Of a DNA stretch of 64,000 bases, positions 1 through 7,371 are shown one piece after another. The stretch covers positions 124,001-188,000 of the forward strand of contig NZ_RZGZ01000001.1 of NCBI RefSeq assembly GCF_003990045.1, read 5' to 3'. Position 1 is the stretch's first letter; each line of letters starts with the position of its first letter. The notes beneath the pieces are model-generated. The model was given only the letters and a program-made list of their open reading frames with translations. It had not been told where the DNA came from and ran no database searches. A program made the translations under genes and the position numbers. The stretch is from Labedella endophytica. Its GTDB lineage: Bacteria > Actinomycetota > Actinomycetes > Actinomycetales > Microbacteriaceae.

Positions 1-499
1 CGAGGATCTCGCGCGCGGACGGGGGGACCGGAAGGGTCACGACGAGTTCGTCGAGGGTGTACTCGTCGGCTCCCGCATTCCGGAGCTCGATCGTGCTCGT
101 GACGACCCCACTCGCGCCGATCGCGATGCGGATGACGGCCGCGAGGTGCGCTCCCTCGTCCTCGGCGTGGACGACGGCGCTCGCCGCCTGCGTGTCCACC
201 TCGAGGCCCGTGGTCCGGAGCGCTGGGGCGAAGTCGAGGCCGCCGGCGCGGTGGCCGCGCAGGCCCGGCCCGCCGAACCACCCGTCGGCGTTCTGCGGGA
301 TGAGGGCGAGGGGCGCGGGGTCGTCGAGCCCGCCGGACGCACGCTGTGGCACGGACGCCGTGACGAGATCGGAGAGCTCCGCGTCGGAGACGGGACCGAG
401 GTCCTCGCCCCACCAGAGGATGGTCGGGAGGGCGGGGGCGAGGTCGATGACCAGGCTCGTCCCGCCGCGCCGGAGGTGGAGCGGTTCGCGTCGATGCAT
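1..499 (-). CDS. GH36 alpha-galactosidase, N-terminal part (runs off window)
   Basis: The reading frame starts at an ATG at 497-499 (an in-frame stop lies two codons upstream, so this is the earliest start) and runs off the left edge; about 166 residues are visible. The protein begins MHRREPLHLRRGGTSLVID and continues with LPTILWWGEDLG and a beta-rich stretch, which matches the N-terminal beta-supersandwich domain of GH36 alpha-galactosidases. The catalytic barrel lies outside the window. There is no signal peptide, so the enzyme should act in the cytoplasm on imported alpha-galactosides. It is divergent from a ROK regulator 116 bp away, which is the likely controller. No clear ribosome binding site is seen. 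Family call from sequence pattern; substrate is inferred. Confidence 0.75.
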   Translation of the reverse strand, partial: MHRREPLHLRRGGTSLVIDLAPALPTILWWGEDLGPVSDAELSDLVTASVPQRASGGLDDPAPLALIPQNADGWFGGPGLRGHRAGGLDFAPALRTTGLEVDTQAASAVVHAEDEGAHLAAVIRIAIGASGVVTSTIELRNAGADEYTLDELVVTLPVPPSAREIL

Positions 500-615
500 G
501 ACTTATTTCTATGGCAGAAAAAAAGTCGCGTCAAGTTGCGTCGACACGTCGGTCGACCGGCCCCGGTGCGGCATCATGGGCGGAGCGGCCGCTGCCGCGG
601 AAGGGGGTCGATCGC

Positions 616-1749
616 ATGGCGCAATCGCCGACGACGGGGCTCATCCCTTCGGCGCGCGAGCTGGCTCGCGAGATCCTCGTGAACGGGCCGGTGACGCGCA
701 GCGCGCTCGGGCGTCGGCTGCAGTTGTCCCCCTCGAGCCTCACGCGGCTCGCCCGCATGCTCACCGACGCGGGCTTCGTCGTGGAGGGCGCGGAGATCGG
801 CGACCGCGCGCTCGGTCGGCCCGTCCGCCCCCTCGACGTCCGTCTCGACCTCGGTGTCGTCGTCGGGGTCAAGCTCACGGGAGACGCCGTCACGGTGGTC
901 GCGACCGATCTGCGCGCGAAGGTGCTGCGCCAAGCGGTACAGCCGATCACGGACCGGGAGCCGAGTGTCGTCGTGGCGCTCGTGCGGCGGGTCGTGGGGG
1001 AGGTCGCCGAAGGCGAGCGGCTCCTCGCGATCGGGGTCGGGCTCGGCGGCGTCGTCGATGCCGACGGTGTCGTCGTCCGCGCTCCGTACCTCGGGTGGAG
1101 CGGTGTGGCGTTGCGCGACCTGCTCGACGTGGACGACGGCACGCTCGTCGTGATCGAGAACGACCTGCTCGCTCTCACGCGGGCCGTGCACTGGTTCGGC
1201 GCGGGCCGCGGGCTGCGCGACTTCGCCCTCGTCACGGTGGGGGCGGGCGTCGGGTACGGGCTCGTTCTCGACGACCGGGTCGTGTCCCGGCCCGACTCGG
1301 GAGTCGGCCTCGCCGGACACATCCCGCTCGATCCCGCCGGTCCGGCGTGCGAACTCGGGCACCGGGGCTGCTCCTCCGCGATGCTCACGATCGGGGGCAT
1401 CACCGGCGAGGTGGGGCGACGCCTCGGACGGGCCGTCGGCTATACGGAGGCGCTCGCTCTCGCGCGCGACGGTGACGCGGATGCGGCGCACGTCGTCGTG
1501 GCCTCGGGTGCCGCACTCGGTCGGCTCCTCGCGCTCGTCGCCAACCTCACGTCGGTGACCGAGATCGTCGTCTCGGGCGAGGGCGTCGCGCTGCTCGACG
1601 CGGCCGGGCCGGCTGTGCGCACGGCGCTCGACCGCGACCGCGATCCGCTCGCGTCTCCCGTTCAGCTCACCGTCGATCGGGCGGGCTTCGACGAGTGGGC
1701 GCGAGCCGCGGCCGCCTCCGCGATCCAGTCCCTCGTGCTCGGCGCCTGA
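616..1749 (+). CDS. ROK family transcriptional regulator
   Basis: 377 residues. The first ~80 form a winged helix-turn-helix (ARELAREILVNGPVTRSALG, then SSLTRLARMLTDAGFV). The remainder is a ROK sugar-kinase-like domain with the acidic motif VIENDLLALTRA and the glycine loop TVGAGVGYGLVL. The ROK zinc motif is present as CELGHRGCSS. The start is the ATG at 616, preceded by a GGAAGGGGG ribosome site about 9 nt upstream; an in-frame ATG at 511 has no such site. ROK proteins with an HTH are sugar-responsive repressors or activators. Divergence from the alpha-galactosidase suggests it controls galactoside use. Ligand not determinable from sequence. Confidence 0.88.
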   Translation: MAQSPTTGLIPSARELAREILVNGPVTRSALGRRLQLSPSSLTRLARMLTDAGFVVEGAEIGDRALGRPVRPLDVRLDLGVVVGVKLTGDAVTVVATDLRAKVLRQAVQPITDREPSVVVALVRRVVGEVAEGERLLAIGVGLGGVVDADGVVVRAPYLGWSGVALRDLLDVDDGTLVVIENDLLALTRAVHWFGAGRGLRDFALVTVGAGVGYGLVLDDRVVSRPDSGVGLAGHIPLDPAGPACELGHRGCSSAMLTIGGITGEVGRRLGRAVGYTEALALARDGDADAAHVVVASGAALGRLLALVANLTSVTEIVVSGEGVALLDAAGPAVRTALDRDRDPLASPVQLTVDRAGFDEWARAAAASAIQSLVLGA

Positions 1750-1822
1750 CAGCCCGGGGCCGAGGGTCGGGGGACAACACCTAGCGCAGGGAGCCGGCGA
1801 CCCGAGCGCCGACCCCCTGCCC

Positions 1823-3031
1823 TCACATCACGAATGATGCGAGACCTCCTCGAGGAAACCGTATGGCGGCACCCTCGTGTCGGTCAAACAGTGGACATGG
1901 GACGTGCCACGTCACTACGTTGAGGAAGTTGCCCGTTCGCCCGCCGCCGTTCTGTTCACGGCGAGCACCGTGAAGAACGCGACGATGGCCAGCCCGCCGA
2001 GCCAGAACCAGATCGACGTGTCGATGCCCACGACCGACCGCTGGAACGTGCCGCACGAGGACGTGCCGGGGTCTGCGGCGTCGGCGCACCAGCCACCCGA
2101 GACGAACGGGAAGAGCAGCACGGTGACGACGACCGCGGCGAGCACGCCGGACAGCACGGCTCGAGCCGCCGGTCGTGGTCTGCGCGTCATGGCACCATGA
2201 CAGCACTCGCTCCCTCTGCGGGGAAGAGTCCGGAGCCGATGGATACCGAGTCGTGACCGGCCCTCCGAGCCTGCGCCCCGCGCGCCGGTACCACTGCGCG
2301 CAGAGGATGACGATGATCGCCGCGTCGATCGCGTCGCCTCCGTAGTACATGAGGAGCGCACCCTCCCGTGCTTCCGGGCCCGAGACGCCGACCGGCGGGT
2401 TCGCGTAGAGGACCTTCGCGAGGATCCCGTGCCCCGCCAGAGCGACGAGGAGAACAGCGGTGCGGAGCGGGAAGCCGGCGCGGTGCGGTGACGGATCCAC
2501 CGGGATGATCGACGCGGTGAAGACGTATCCGGCCACGAGGAAGTGGAGCATCACGAGCAGATGGACGAGCGGGCTCTGCTGCATCGCACCGAACAGCGGG
2601 GTGACGTGGAGTGCCCACAGCCCTCCGAGGTTCAGGGTCAACGCGGTGACAGGCGCCGACGCGATGCGCGCCGGTCGACTCGACAGCAGGCGCGAGAGTC
2701 GGCGCGCCACATCCACGTGCAGGCAGCGCAGCGCCAGGGTGATCGGCGCCGCGCTCACGAGGAGGAGCGGGGAGAGCATTCCCACGAGGAGGTGGGTCCA
2801 CATGTGCGGTACGAAACCGGTGTGGGAGGCGGCGGCGAGTGGTCCGACGAAGCCCGCGGCGGCGGCGAGCACACCCCCGCACCAGAGAACGCCGCGATAC
2901 CGGGGCCATTCGACGCCTCGACAGCGCAGCAGGGCGATTCCGCGGAGGTAGAGGATCAGGGCGAGCGCGAACGGAAGGATCAGGACGGCATCGACGCCGC
3001 CAGGGGAGACTCCGGAGCCGTGATCGTGCAC
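1823..3031 (-). CDS. CtaG-like cytochrome c oxidase assembly / membrane protein, 3' end probably frameshifted
   Basis: GTG start at 3029-3031, four bases after the stop of the DUF2243 gene. The first ~260 residues carry about seven hydrophobic segments and motifs of the CtaG-like membrane family (MWTHLLVGMLSPLLLVSAAP, LHFLVAGYVF, MYYGGDAIDAAIIVILCAQW), linked in bacteria to copper delivery and oxidase assembly. The open frame continues to 402 residues, but after about residue 260 it becomes Arg-rich and shadow-like and overlaps the next gene entirely. Shifting frame near 2250-2290 gives an end at a TGA (2187-2189) that overlaps the ATG of the next gene as ATGA. A one-base frameshift, real or from sequencing, is therefore likely, and the true product is probably about 280 residues. 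Confidence 0.75.
   Translation of the reverse strand: MHDHGSGVSPGGVDAVLILPFALALILYLRGIALLRCRGVEWPRYRGVLWCGGVLAAAAGFVGPLAAASHTGFVPHMWTHLLVGMLSPLLLVSAAPITLALRCLHVDVARRLSRLLSSRPARIASAPVTALTLNLGGLWALHVTPLFGAMQQSPLVHLLVMLHFLVAGYVFTASIIPVDPSPHRAGFPLRTAVLLVALAGHGILAKVLYANPPVGVSGPEAREGALLMYYGGDAIDAAIIVILCAQWYRRAGRRLGGPVTTRYPSAPDSSPQRERVLSWCHDAQTTTGGSSRAVRRARRGRRHRAALPVRLGWLVRRRRRPRHVLVRHVPAVGRGHRHVDLVLARRAGHRRVLHGARREQNGGGRTGNFLNVVTWHVPCPLFDRHEGAAIRFPRGGLASFVM
1915..2190 (-). CDS. Small two-helix membrane protein
   Basis: 91 residues starting MTRRPRPAARAVLSG. Two membrane helices (about residues 12-30 and 62-82) flank an extracytoplasmic loop containing two cysteines (GGWCADAADPGTSSCG). I do not recognise a named family. 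It is the third gene of a DUF2243 / CtaG-like / small protein cluster, and its ATG would overlap the stop of a frame-corrected CtaG gene by an ATGA, the usual sign of translational coupling. A role in oxidase assembly or copper handling is a guess from position only. It is fully overlapped by the uncorrected CtaG reading frame, so one of the two frames is wrong. Confidence 0.6.
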   Translation of the reverse strand: MTRRPRPAARAVLSGVLAAVVVTVLLFPFVSGGWCADAADPGTSSCGTFQRSVVGIDTSIWFWLGGLAIVAFFTVLAVNRTAAGERATSST

Positions 3032-3035
3032 CGTC

Positions 3036-3542
3036 TCACGCCGCCGTGATCGTGCGGCGCCGCGTTCGGACGGTGAGCGCGATACCCGTCACGAGGAGGA
3101 CTCCTGCGACGACGTTCCAGGTCACGTCGTAGACGAGCAGTTCGGGCACGTAGCGGATCTGGTGGATGCCGAGCAGCTTGTGTTGGACGAGACCGTCATA
3201 CAGCTGGAAGCCTCCAGCCCCCACGAGAACGCCGCCCCACCAGCGGACCGGCCAGAACGCACCTCGACGCCGGAGGTCCGCGAGCATGAACAGGCTCCCG
3301 ACCGTCGCGATCCAGCTGAGCGCGTGGAAGAACCCATCGGACACGAGCCCGATGTCGGAGGTCGAGCGGTCGTAGAAGTGATGCCAGTGGAGGAGCTGAT
3401 GGAACACGGTCTCGTCGATGAAGGCGATCAGACCGATCCCGAACAGCACACCCGACCAGAGAGTGCGGGACGCGTATCGCGCCCTCGCTGCGGGATCGGT
3501 GTCCGTGGTCCCGGGCGTCGTCGATCCAGCAGATGCCGACAT
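3036..3542 (-). CDS. DUF2243 family membrane protein
   Basis: 168 residues, with about four membrane helices starting at SGVLFGIGLIAFIDETVFHQ. The histidine-rich pair HQLLHWHHFYD is typical of DUF2243. The ribosome site AGGAAGGGG lies 5 nt upstream of the ATG. Function is unknown in the family. Its frequent place beside CtaG-like genes, seen here with a 4-nt gap to the next start, suggests a part in respiratory or metal homeostasis at the membrane. First gene of a three-gene minus-strand operon. Confidence 0.8.
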   Translation of the reverse strand: MSASAGSTTPGTTDTDPAARARYASRTLWSGVLFGIGLIAFIDETVFHQLLHWHHFYDRSTSDIGLVSDGFFHALSWIATVGSLFMLADLRRRGAFWPVRWWGGVLVGAGGFQLYDGLVQHKLLGIHQIRYVPELLVYDVTWNVVAGVLLVTGIALTVRTRRRTITAA

Positions 3543-3691
3543 GGGTCCCCTTCCTCGTTTTCATTCGCCAGACCTCCACTGCACACCACGGAGGGCCGCG
3601 CTTCGCCCGCTTGACAGCGTGCGTCGCCCGGTCGTGCTGATGGGTCGGTGAGGGACGCCATCGAGCGCAGGGAGGTGATCCTGCGCTGCGC

Positions 3692-4033
3692 TCAGGCGCG
3701 GAGAGCACTCACGGCGTGCTCGAGCGCCCGGGGCACCGCGCGGAAGTAGGCCCAGCGGCCGCGCTGCTCGCGCGTGACGAGCCCGGCCTCGACGAGCTGC
3801 TTCATGTGGTGGGAGACGGTGGGCTGCGAGAGGGCGACCGGGTCGGTGAGGTCGCAGATGCACGCCTCGCCCCCGCCGGCCGCAGAGATGAGGGAGAGGA
3901 GTCGTACTCGCGTCGGGTCGCCGAGCGCCTTGAAGACGCGGGCCACGCGCTCGGCGTCGTCGCGGTCGATCACGCCGTCGACCGGCGGGGCGCAGCAGGC
4001 GGCGGTCGGAGCGAGGACGAGCTCGGAGGTCAT
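3692..4033 (-). CDS. arsR: ArsR/SmtB family arsenic-responsive repressor
   Basis: 113 residues with the ArsR winged helix: FKALGDPTRVRLLSLI, then the recognition helix SQPTVSHHMKQLVEAGLV, then the wing REQRGRWAYFRAV. Cysteines C13 and C14 near the N-terminus and C58/C60 in EACICDL resemble the Corynebacterium glutamicum type of As(III) site, which pairs an N-terminal Cys pair with a Cys near the DNA-binding helix. This is comparison with established knowledge. Divergent from the flavoprotein gene at 4091, with a palindrome between them (4054-4071) that is the likely operator. It should derepress on binding arsenite or antimonite. Confidence 0.88.
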   Translation of the reverse strand: MTSELVLAPTAACCAPPVDGVIDRDDAERVARVFKALGDPTRVRLLSLISAAGGGEACICDLTDPVALSQPTVSHHMKQLVEAGLVTREQRGRWAYFRAVPRALEHAVSALRA

Positions 4034-4053
4034 CGCCCCAGTGTGGCACGTCG

Positions 4054-4071
4054 TATTGACAGGTGTCGATA
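4054..4071. promoter_or_regulatory. Probable ArsR operator between divergent arsR and flavoprotein genes
   Basis: Inverted repeat TATTGACA-GG-TGTCGATA, 8+2+8 bp with one mismatch, centred in the 57-bp gap between the two divergent starts. Size, symmetry and position match an ArsR dimer site. Inferred, not proven. Confidence 0.55.
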
Positions 4072-4090
4072 TGACGACCACAGTCGAAGA

Positions 4091-5440
4091 ATGGACATCT
4101 CCCGCGCGGACTCCGCTGCCCCGACCCTCCCCGTCGTCGTCATCGGCGCGGGCCCGCAGGGGCTCGCCGCCGCCGCGCACCTCGTGGAGCGAGGCGTTCC
4201 CGTGCTCGTGCTCGAGGCCGGCGACGGGCCGGCCGGGGCCGTTGCCGAGTGGGGACACGTCCGGCTGTTCTCCGGGTGGCCCGAGCTCGTCGACGCGGCG
4301 GCGGCGCGGCTCCTCGAACCCACCGGATGGGAGCGCCCGACGGCCGGCTACCCCACGGGCGCGCAATGGATCTCGTCCTACCTCGCCCCGCTCGCCGACG
4401 CGCTCGGCGAACGGGTCCGCTACGGCGCGCGCGTCGCCGGGGTCTCGCGCCGCGGCCGCGACCGCCTCGTCGACGCCGATCGCGGCGCGCAGTCTTTCAC
4501 GGTGCACGTCGACGGACCGGACGGCGCCGAGGAGCGCCTCGACGCGCGTGCCGTGATCGACGCGTCCGGCACGTGGGACACCCCCAACCCCGCGGGGGCC
4601 GACGGGCTCCCGGCGCTCGGCGAGCGCGCCGCGGCCGATCGGCTCGAGTACCGCATCCCCGACCTCCGCCGTCGCGACGGTTTCGCCGGCTCCCACACGG
4701 TCGTCGTCGGCTCGGGGCACTCGGCGCTCACGGCTGTCATCGCTCTCGCGCGCATCGCCCGGCGTACCCCGCGCACGACCGTCACGTGGGTGCTGCGTCG
4801 CGGATCGGCCGCCACCACGTTCGGGGGCGGGACCGCGGACGAGCTGCCCGAGCGCGGCCAGCTCGGCATCACGGCCAAGGAGATGGTGGACGCGGGGCTC
4901 GTCACCCTCGTCACCGGCTTCCGGGTCGAGCGGATCGCCCGATCCGGCGACGCCACGGTGCTCGTCGCGGAGGACGGCCGGGAGCTGCCGCCCGCGGATC
5001 GCGTCCTCGTCCTCACCGGGTTCCGGCCCGACCTGTCGTTCCTCTCCGAGCTGCGGCTCGAGCTCGACGCCACCCTGCAGGCGCCCGTGCGCCTCGCGAC
5101 GGAGGTGGACCCGAACCTGCACTCGTGCGGATCCGTGCGGGCCACGGGGGCCGCGGACCTCGCGCACCCCGAGTCGGACTTCTATCTCGTGGGGGCGAAG
5201 TCGTACGGCCGGGCCCCGACGTTCCTCGCCATGACGGGGTACGAGCAGGTGCGTTCCGTGGTCGCAGAACTCGCCGGGGACCACGGGGCGGCCCAGCGGA
5301 TCGATCTGCAGCTTCCCGACACCGGGGTGTGCGGCGGGGCCGGGCTCTTCGATTCGACGGGGGCCGGGATCGGCGCCTCGTGCTGCGCCGTCCCCTCCGT
5401 GCAGAGCGTGGAGATCGGGCGGGCGCCCGCCGTCGTCTAG
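4091..5440 (+). CDS. FAD-dependent oxidoreductase of arsenic locus, Cys-rich tail
   Basis: 449 residues. An N-terminal FAD-binding Rossmann motif (VVVIGAGPQGLAAAAHLVER) and a second nucleotide-binding motif in the middle (VVVGSGHSALTAVIALARI) mark a flavin monooxygenase or disulfide-reductase-like flavoprotein. The C-terminal ~40 residues contain CGG and, further on, SCC followed by AVPS, a cysteine cluster that could bind arsenite or metal. Similar flavoproteins are found in actinobacterial ars clusters (often labelled ArsO-like). The ATG at 4091 is only 20 bp after the putative operator, so expression should follow ArsR. The reaction is not established from sequence; monooxygenase or trivalent-arsenic chemistry are both possible. 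Confidence 0.75.
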   Translation: MDISRADSAAPTLPVVVIGAGPQGLAAAAHLVERGVPVLVLEAGDGPAGAVAEWGHVRLFSGWPELVDAAAARLLEPTGWERPTAGYPTGAQWISSYLAPLADALGERVRYGARVAGVSRRGRDRLVDADRGAQSFTVHVDGPDGAEERLDARAVIDASGTWDTPNPAGADGLPALGERAAADRLEYRIPDLRRRDGFAGSHTVVVGSGHSALTAVIALARIARRTPRTTVTWVLRRGSAATTFGGGTADELPERGQLGITAKEMVDAGLVTLVTGFRVERIARSGDATVLVAEDGRELPPADRVLVLTGFRPDLSFLSELRLELDATLQAPVRLATEVDPNLHSCGSVRATGAADLAHPESDFYLVGAKSYGRAPTFLAMTGYEQVRSVVAELAGDHGAAQRIDLQLPDTGVCGGAGLFDSTGAGIGASCCAVPSVQSVEIGRAPAVV

Positions 5441-5452
5441 CATCTCGACGGG

Positions 5453-5848
5453 TCAGCGCGCGAGCAGTGTCTCCTCGATCTTCGTGGCGACGGCCTCGCG
5501 GAGAGGGCGCACGGCGTCCGCATCCCACGCCGCCGGGTTCGGGAACGACCACTCGAGCACCTCGCCCCTGGGAGTCGAGGGGAGCGCGAGTCCCGGCTTC
5601 ATGAGCACGACGATGTCCGCCTCCTCGAGGTCCTCCGTCGTGACCGCACGCGGAGTCCGACCCGAGATGTCCTTCCCGAGTTCGGCAACGGTGGCCGCAA
5701 CGGCCGGGTTCACGACGTCGGAGGGCGACAGCCCCGCGGAGGTCGCCGTGTAGCGGTCGTCCGCGAGGTATTCGAGTAGCGCCGCTCCCAGCTGGGAGCG
5801 CCCGGCGTTGTGCTGGCAGATGAACAGGACGGTGGGCTTGTCGCTCAT
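5453..5848 (-). CDS. ArsC-like low-molecular-weight phosphatase family protein, divergent
   Basis: 131 residues with the P-loop CQHNAGRS (Cys11 to Arg17, CX5R) of LMW-phosphatase-type arsenate reductases. Two family features are changed. The region that carries the Cys82/Cys89 pair of thioredoxin-linked ArsC reads VVLMKPGLALP without cysteine, and the general-acid Asp-Pro of the DP loop reads FPNPAAWD. It therefore cannot use the three-cysteine thioredoxin relay; a mycothiol/mycoredoxin-linked mechanism, or loss of reductase activity, are the options. It lies 34 bp downstream of the ArsR-ArsC fusion gene and is probably co-transcribed with it. Arsenic association is supported by context. Confidence 0.78.
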   Translation of the reverse strand: MSDKPTVLFICQHNAGRSQLGAALLEYLADDRYTATSAGLSPSDVVNPAVAATVAELGKDISGRTPRAVTTEDLEEADIVVLMKPGLALPSTPRGEVLEWSFPNPAAWDADAVRPLREAVATKIEETLLAR

Positions 5849-5882
5849 GGTTCGCTTTCGTTCGGTGGGAGGATCGCGACTT

Positions 5883-6557
5883 TCAGGACGCGGCGAGCCG
5901 CGGTGCCAGATCCGAGATGCGTCGCTGCAGCTCGGCGTAGGTGGTGTCGAACGCGGCGGCGGTGCCGAGTCGAACCGGGTCCGGGATCGACCAGTGGAGG
6001 TTCCCGGTGGCGCCCAACTCCTCGTGGGCGTTGTCGCAGACGGTGATGACGAAGTCGGTGGGGGAGCGCACCTCGGCGAGGGCGTGCGGCGCCTCGTCCG
6101 TGAGTGCGAGGTCGTGGCGGCCGGCAGCGGCGACGGCCCCTGGGTCGATGCGGTCGGCCGGGCGCGTGCCGCCGGAGGCGCTCGGGATGCTCGAGTGCTG
6201 CTGCCAGAGGGCGGCGGCCAGCTGCGATCGGGCGGAGTTCGCGGTGCAGACGAAGACCACGCGATCCGCTCGAGCGGAGGCACCGGGTGTGAGGCCTCGG
6301 AGGCCCTCGCTCGCGAGGTGCACGTAGCTGCGCCGCTTGTCCGCCTCGGAGCGGGAGCGGGAGACGAGCCCCACCGACTCGAGCACGTTGAGGTGATGGG
6401 TCACGAGGTTGGCCGGCATCCCGAGCGCGATGCGGATCTCGGTGGGGGAGAGGTCCCCGAGCGTCAGGAGGTCGACGATGTGGAGTCGTGCGGCGTCGCC
6501 GAGAGCGGCGTGCGTCGCCGCGCGCCGTTCCGTCTCATCAGTTCGCTCAGTGTTCAT
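5883..6557 (-). CDS. ArsR-ArsC fusion: HTH repressor joined to arsenate reductase-like domain
   Basis: 224 residues. Residues ~10-90 are an ArsR-type winged helix (ALGDAARLHIVDLLTLGDLS, LVTHHLNVLESVGLVSRSRS). Residues ~98-224 are a LMW-phosphatase/ArsC-like domain with an intact P-loop (CTANSARS, Cys104 to Arg110), a single further cysteine in TVCDNAHEEL and an intact acid motif WSIPDP. A DNA-binding and an enzymatic arsenic domain in one chain suggests that the repressor senses or processes the oxyanion directly; this is inference. The start is the ATG at 6557. A perfect palindrome lies 5 bp upstream (6562-6571), and the aquaporin gene diverges from the same region. Confidence 0.82.
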   Translation of the reverse strand: MNTERTDETERRAATHAALGDAARLHIVDLLTLGDLSPTEIRIALGMPANLVTHHLNVLESVGLVSRSRSEADKRRSYVHLASEGLRGLTPGASARADRVVFVCTANSARSQLAAALWQQHSSIPSASGGTRPADRIDPGAVAAAGRHDLALTDEAPHALAEVRSPTDFVITVCDNAHEELGATGNLHWSIPDPVRLGTAAAFDTTYAELQRRISDLAPRLAAS

Positions 6558-6561
6558 TGTC

Positions 6562-6571
6562 TCAATATTGA
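6562..6571. promoter_or_regulatory. Palindrome in divergent arsRC-aquaporin promoter
   Basis: Perfect 10-bp palindrome TCAATATTGA. It is followed by a wider inverted pair, TTGAC at 6568-6572 and GTCAA at 6588-6592. All lie in the 48-bp gap between the divergent starts. Probable binding site of the ArsR-ArsC fusion protein, inferred from position. Confidence 0.5.
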
Positions 6572-6605
6572 CTGAACTGACTCGATCGGTCAAGATGAAT
6601 CCGAC

Positions 6606-7361
6606 ATGAACGCACCCCACGCCGCAGCCCCCGTCCGTCCGCACCTCGCCCGCCGTCTCGGGGCCGAACTCCTCGGGACGGCGCTCCTGCTCACGGTCGT
6701 CGTGGGGTCGGGGATCGCGGCGTCGACCCTCTCGCCCGACGACGTCGGCCTGCAGCTCCTCGAGAACAGCACGGCGACGGCCCTCGGTCTCGCGGTGCTC
6801 ATCCTCATGTTCGGACCGGTGTCCGGGGCGCACTTCAATCCCGTCGTCACGCTCGCGGACGCCGCCCTCGGGGCGCGACGAGGTACCGGACTGCCGCTCC
6901 GCGACGTGCTCCCGTACCTCGCGGCGCAGGTGGCCGGCGCGATCGCGGGCACGGTCCTCGCGAACGTCATGTTCGAGGTGCCCACGCAGATCGCGACGAC
7001 CGAGCGCGCCACCGGAGGGCGACTGATCGGTGAGATCGTCGCGACCGCCGGACTCGTGTTCCTCATCGTCGCCCTCGCACGATCGGGCCGCGGCGCGGTC
7101 ACGGCGGCCGCCGTCGGCGCCTACATCGGCGCCGCCTACTGGTTCACGAGTTCCACTTCGTTCGCGAACCCCGCGGTGACGATCGGTCGCATGTTCAGCG
7201 ACACCTTCGCCGGCATCACGCCCGGATCCGCGCCGCTGTTCATCCTCATGCAGATGATCGGCGGCGCGATCGGGCTCGCCGTCGTGGTCCTCCTCTACCC
7301 CGATGCCTCCCGCCGTGCGAGAGACATCGTCGTCCCGACCTCCGTCAACGCCACCCTGTGA
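6606..7361 (+). CDS. Aquaglyceroporin of arsenic locus (AqpS-like MIP channel)
   Basis: 251 residues with six hydrophobic helices and both MIP signatures: HFNPVV (NPV at 78-80) and FANPAV (NPA at 188-190, followed by TIGRMFSD). Length is normal for the family. In Sinorhizobium meliloti an aquaporin, AqpS, replaces the arsenite pump and lets arsenite leave the cell down its gradient; the same arrangement is suggested here because no ArsB or Acr3 gene is nearby. There is no clear ribosome site, and a five-codon reading frame starts at 6595, so leaderless or coupled initiation is possible. Divergent from the ArsR-ArsC fusion and followed after 10 bp by the flavoprotein gene. Confidence 0.88.
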   Translation: MNAPHAAAPVRPHLARRLGAELLGTALLLTVVVGSGIAASTLSPDDVGLQLLENSTATALGLAVLILMFGPVSGAHFNPVVTLADAALGARRGTGLPLRDVLPYLAAQVAGAIAGTVLANVMFEVPTQIATTERATGGRLIGEIVATAGLVFLIVALARSGRGAVTAAAVGAYIGAAYWFTSSTSFANPAVTIGRMFSDTFAGITPGSAPLFILMQMIGGAIGLAVVVLLYPDASRRARDIVVPTSVNATL

Positions 7362-7371
7362 AAGGCACCCC

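Noticed and set aside
37-534. Minus-strand frame beginning MTRLFFCHRN
   Set aside because: Ser/Arg/Pro shadow; the real minus-strand gene in this place is the GH36 frame starting at 499.
3692-5443. 583-codon minus-strand frame ending in arsR
   Set aside because: Only the last 113 codons are arsR; the rest is antisense to the flavoprotein gene.
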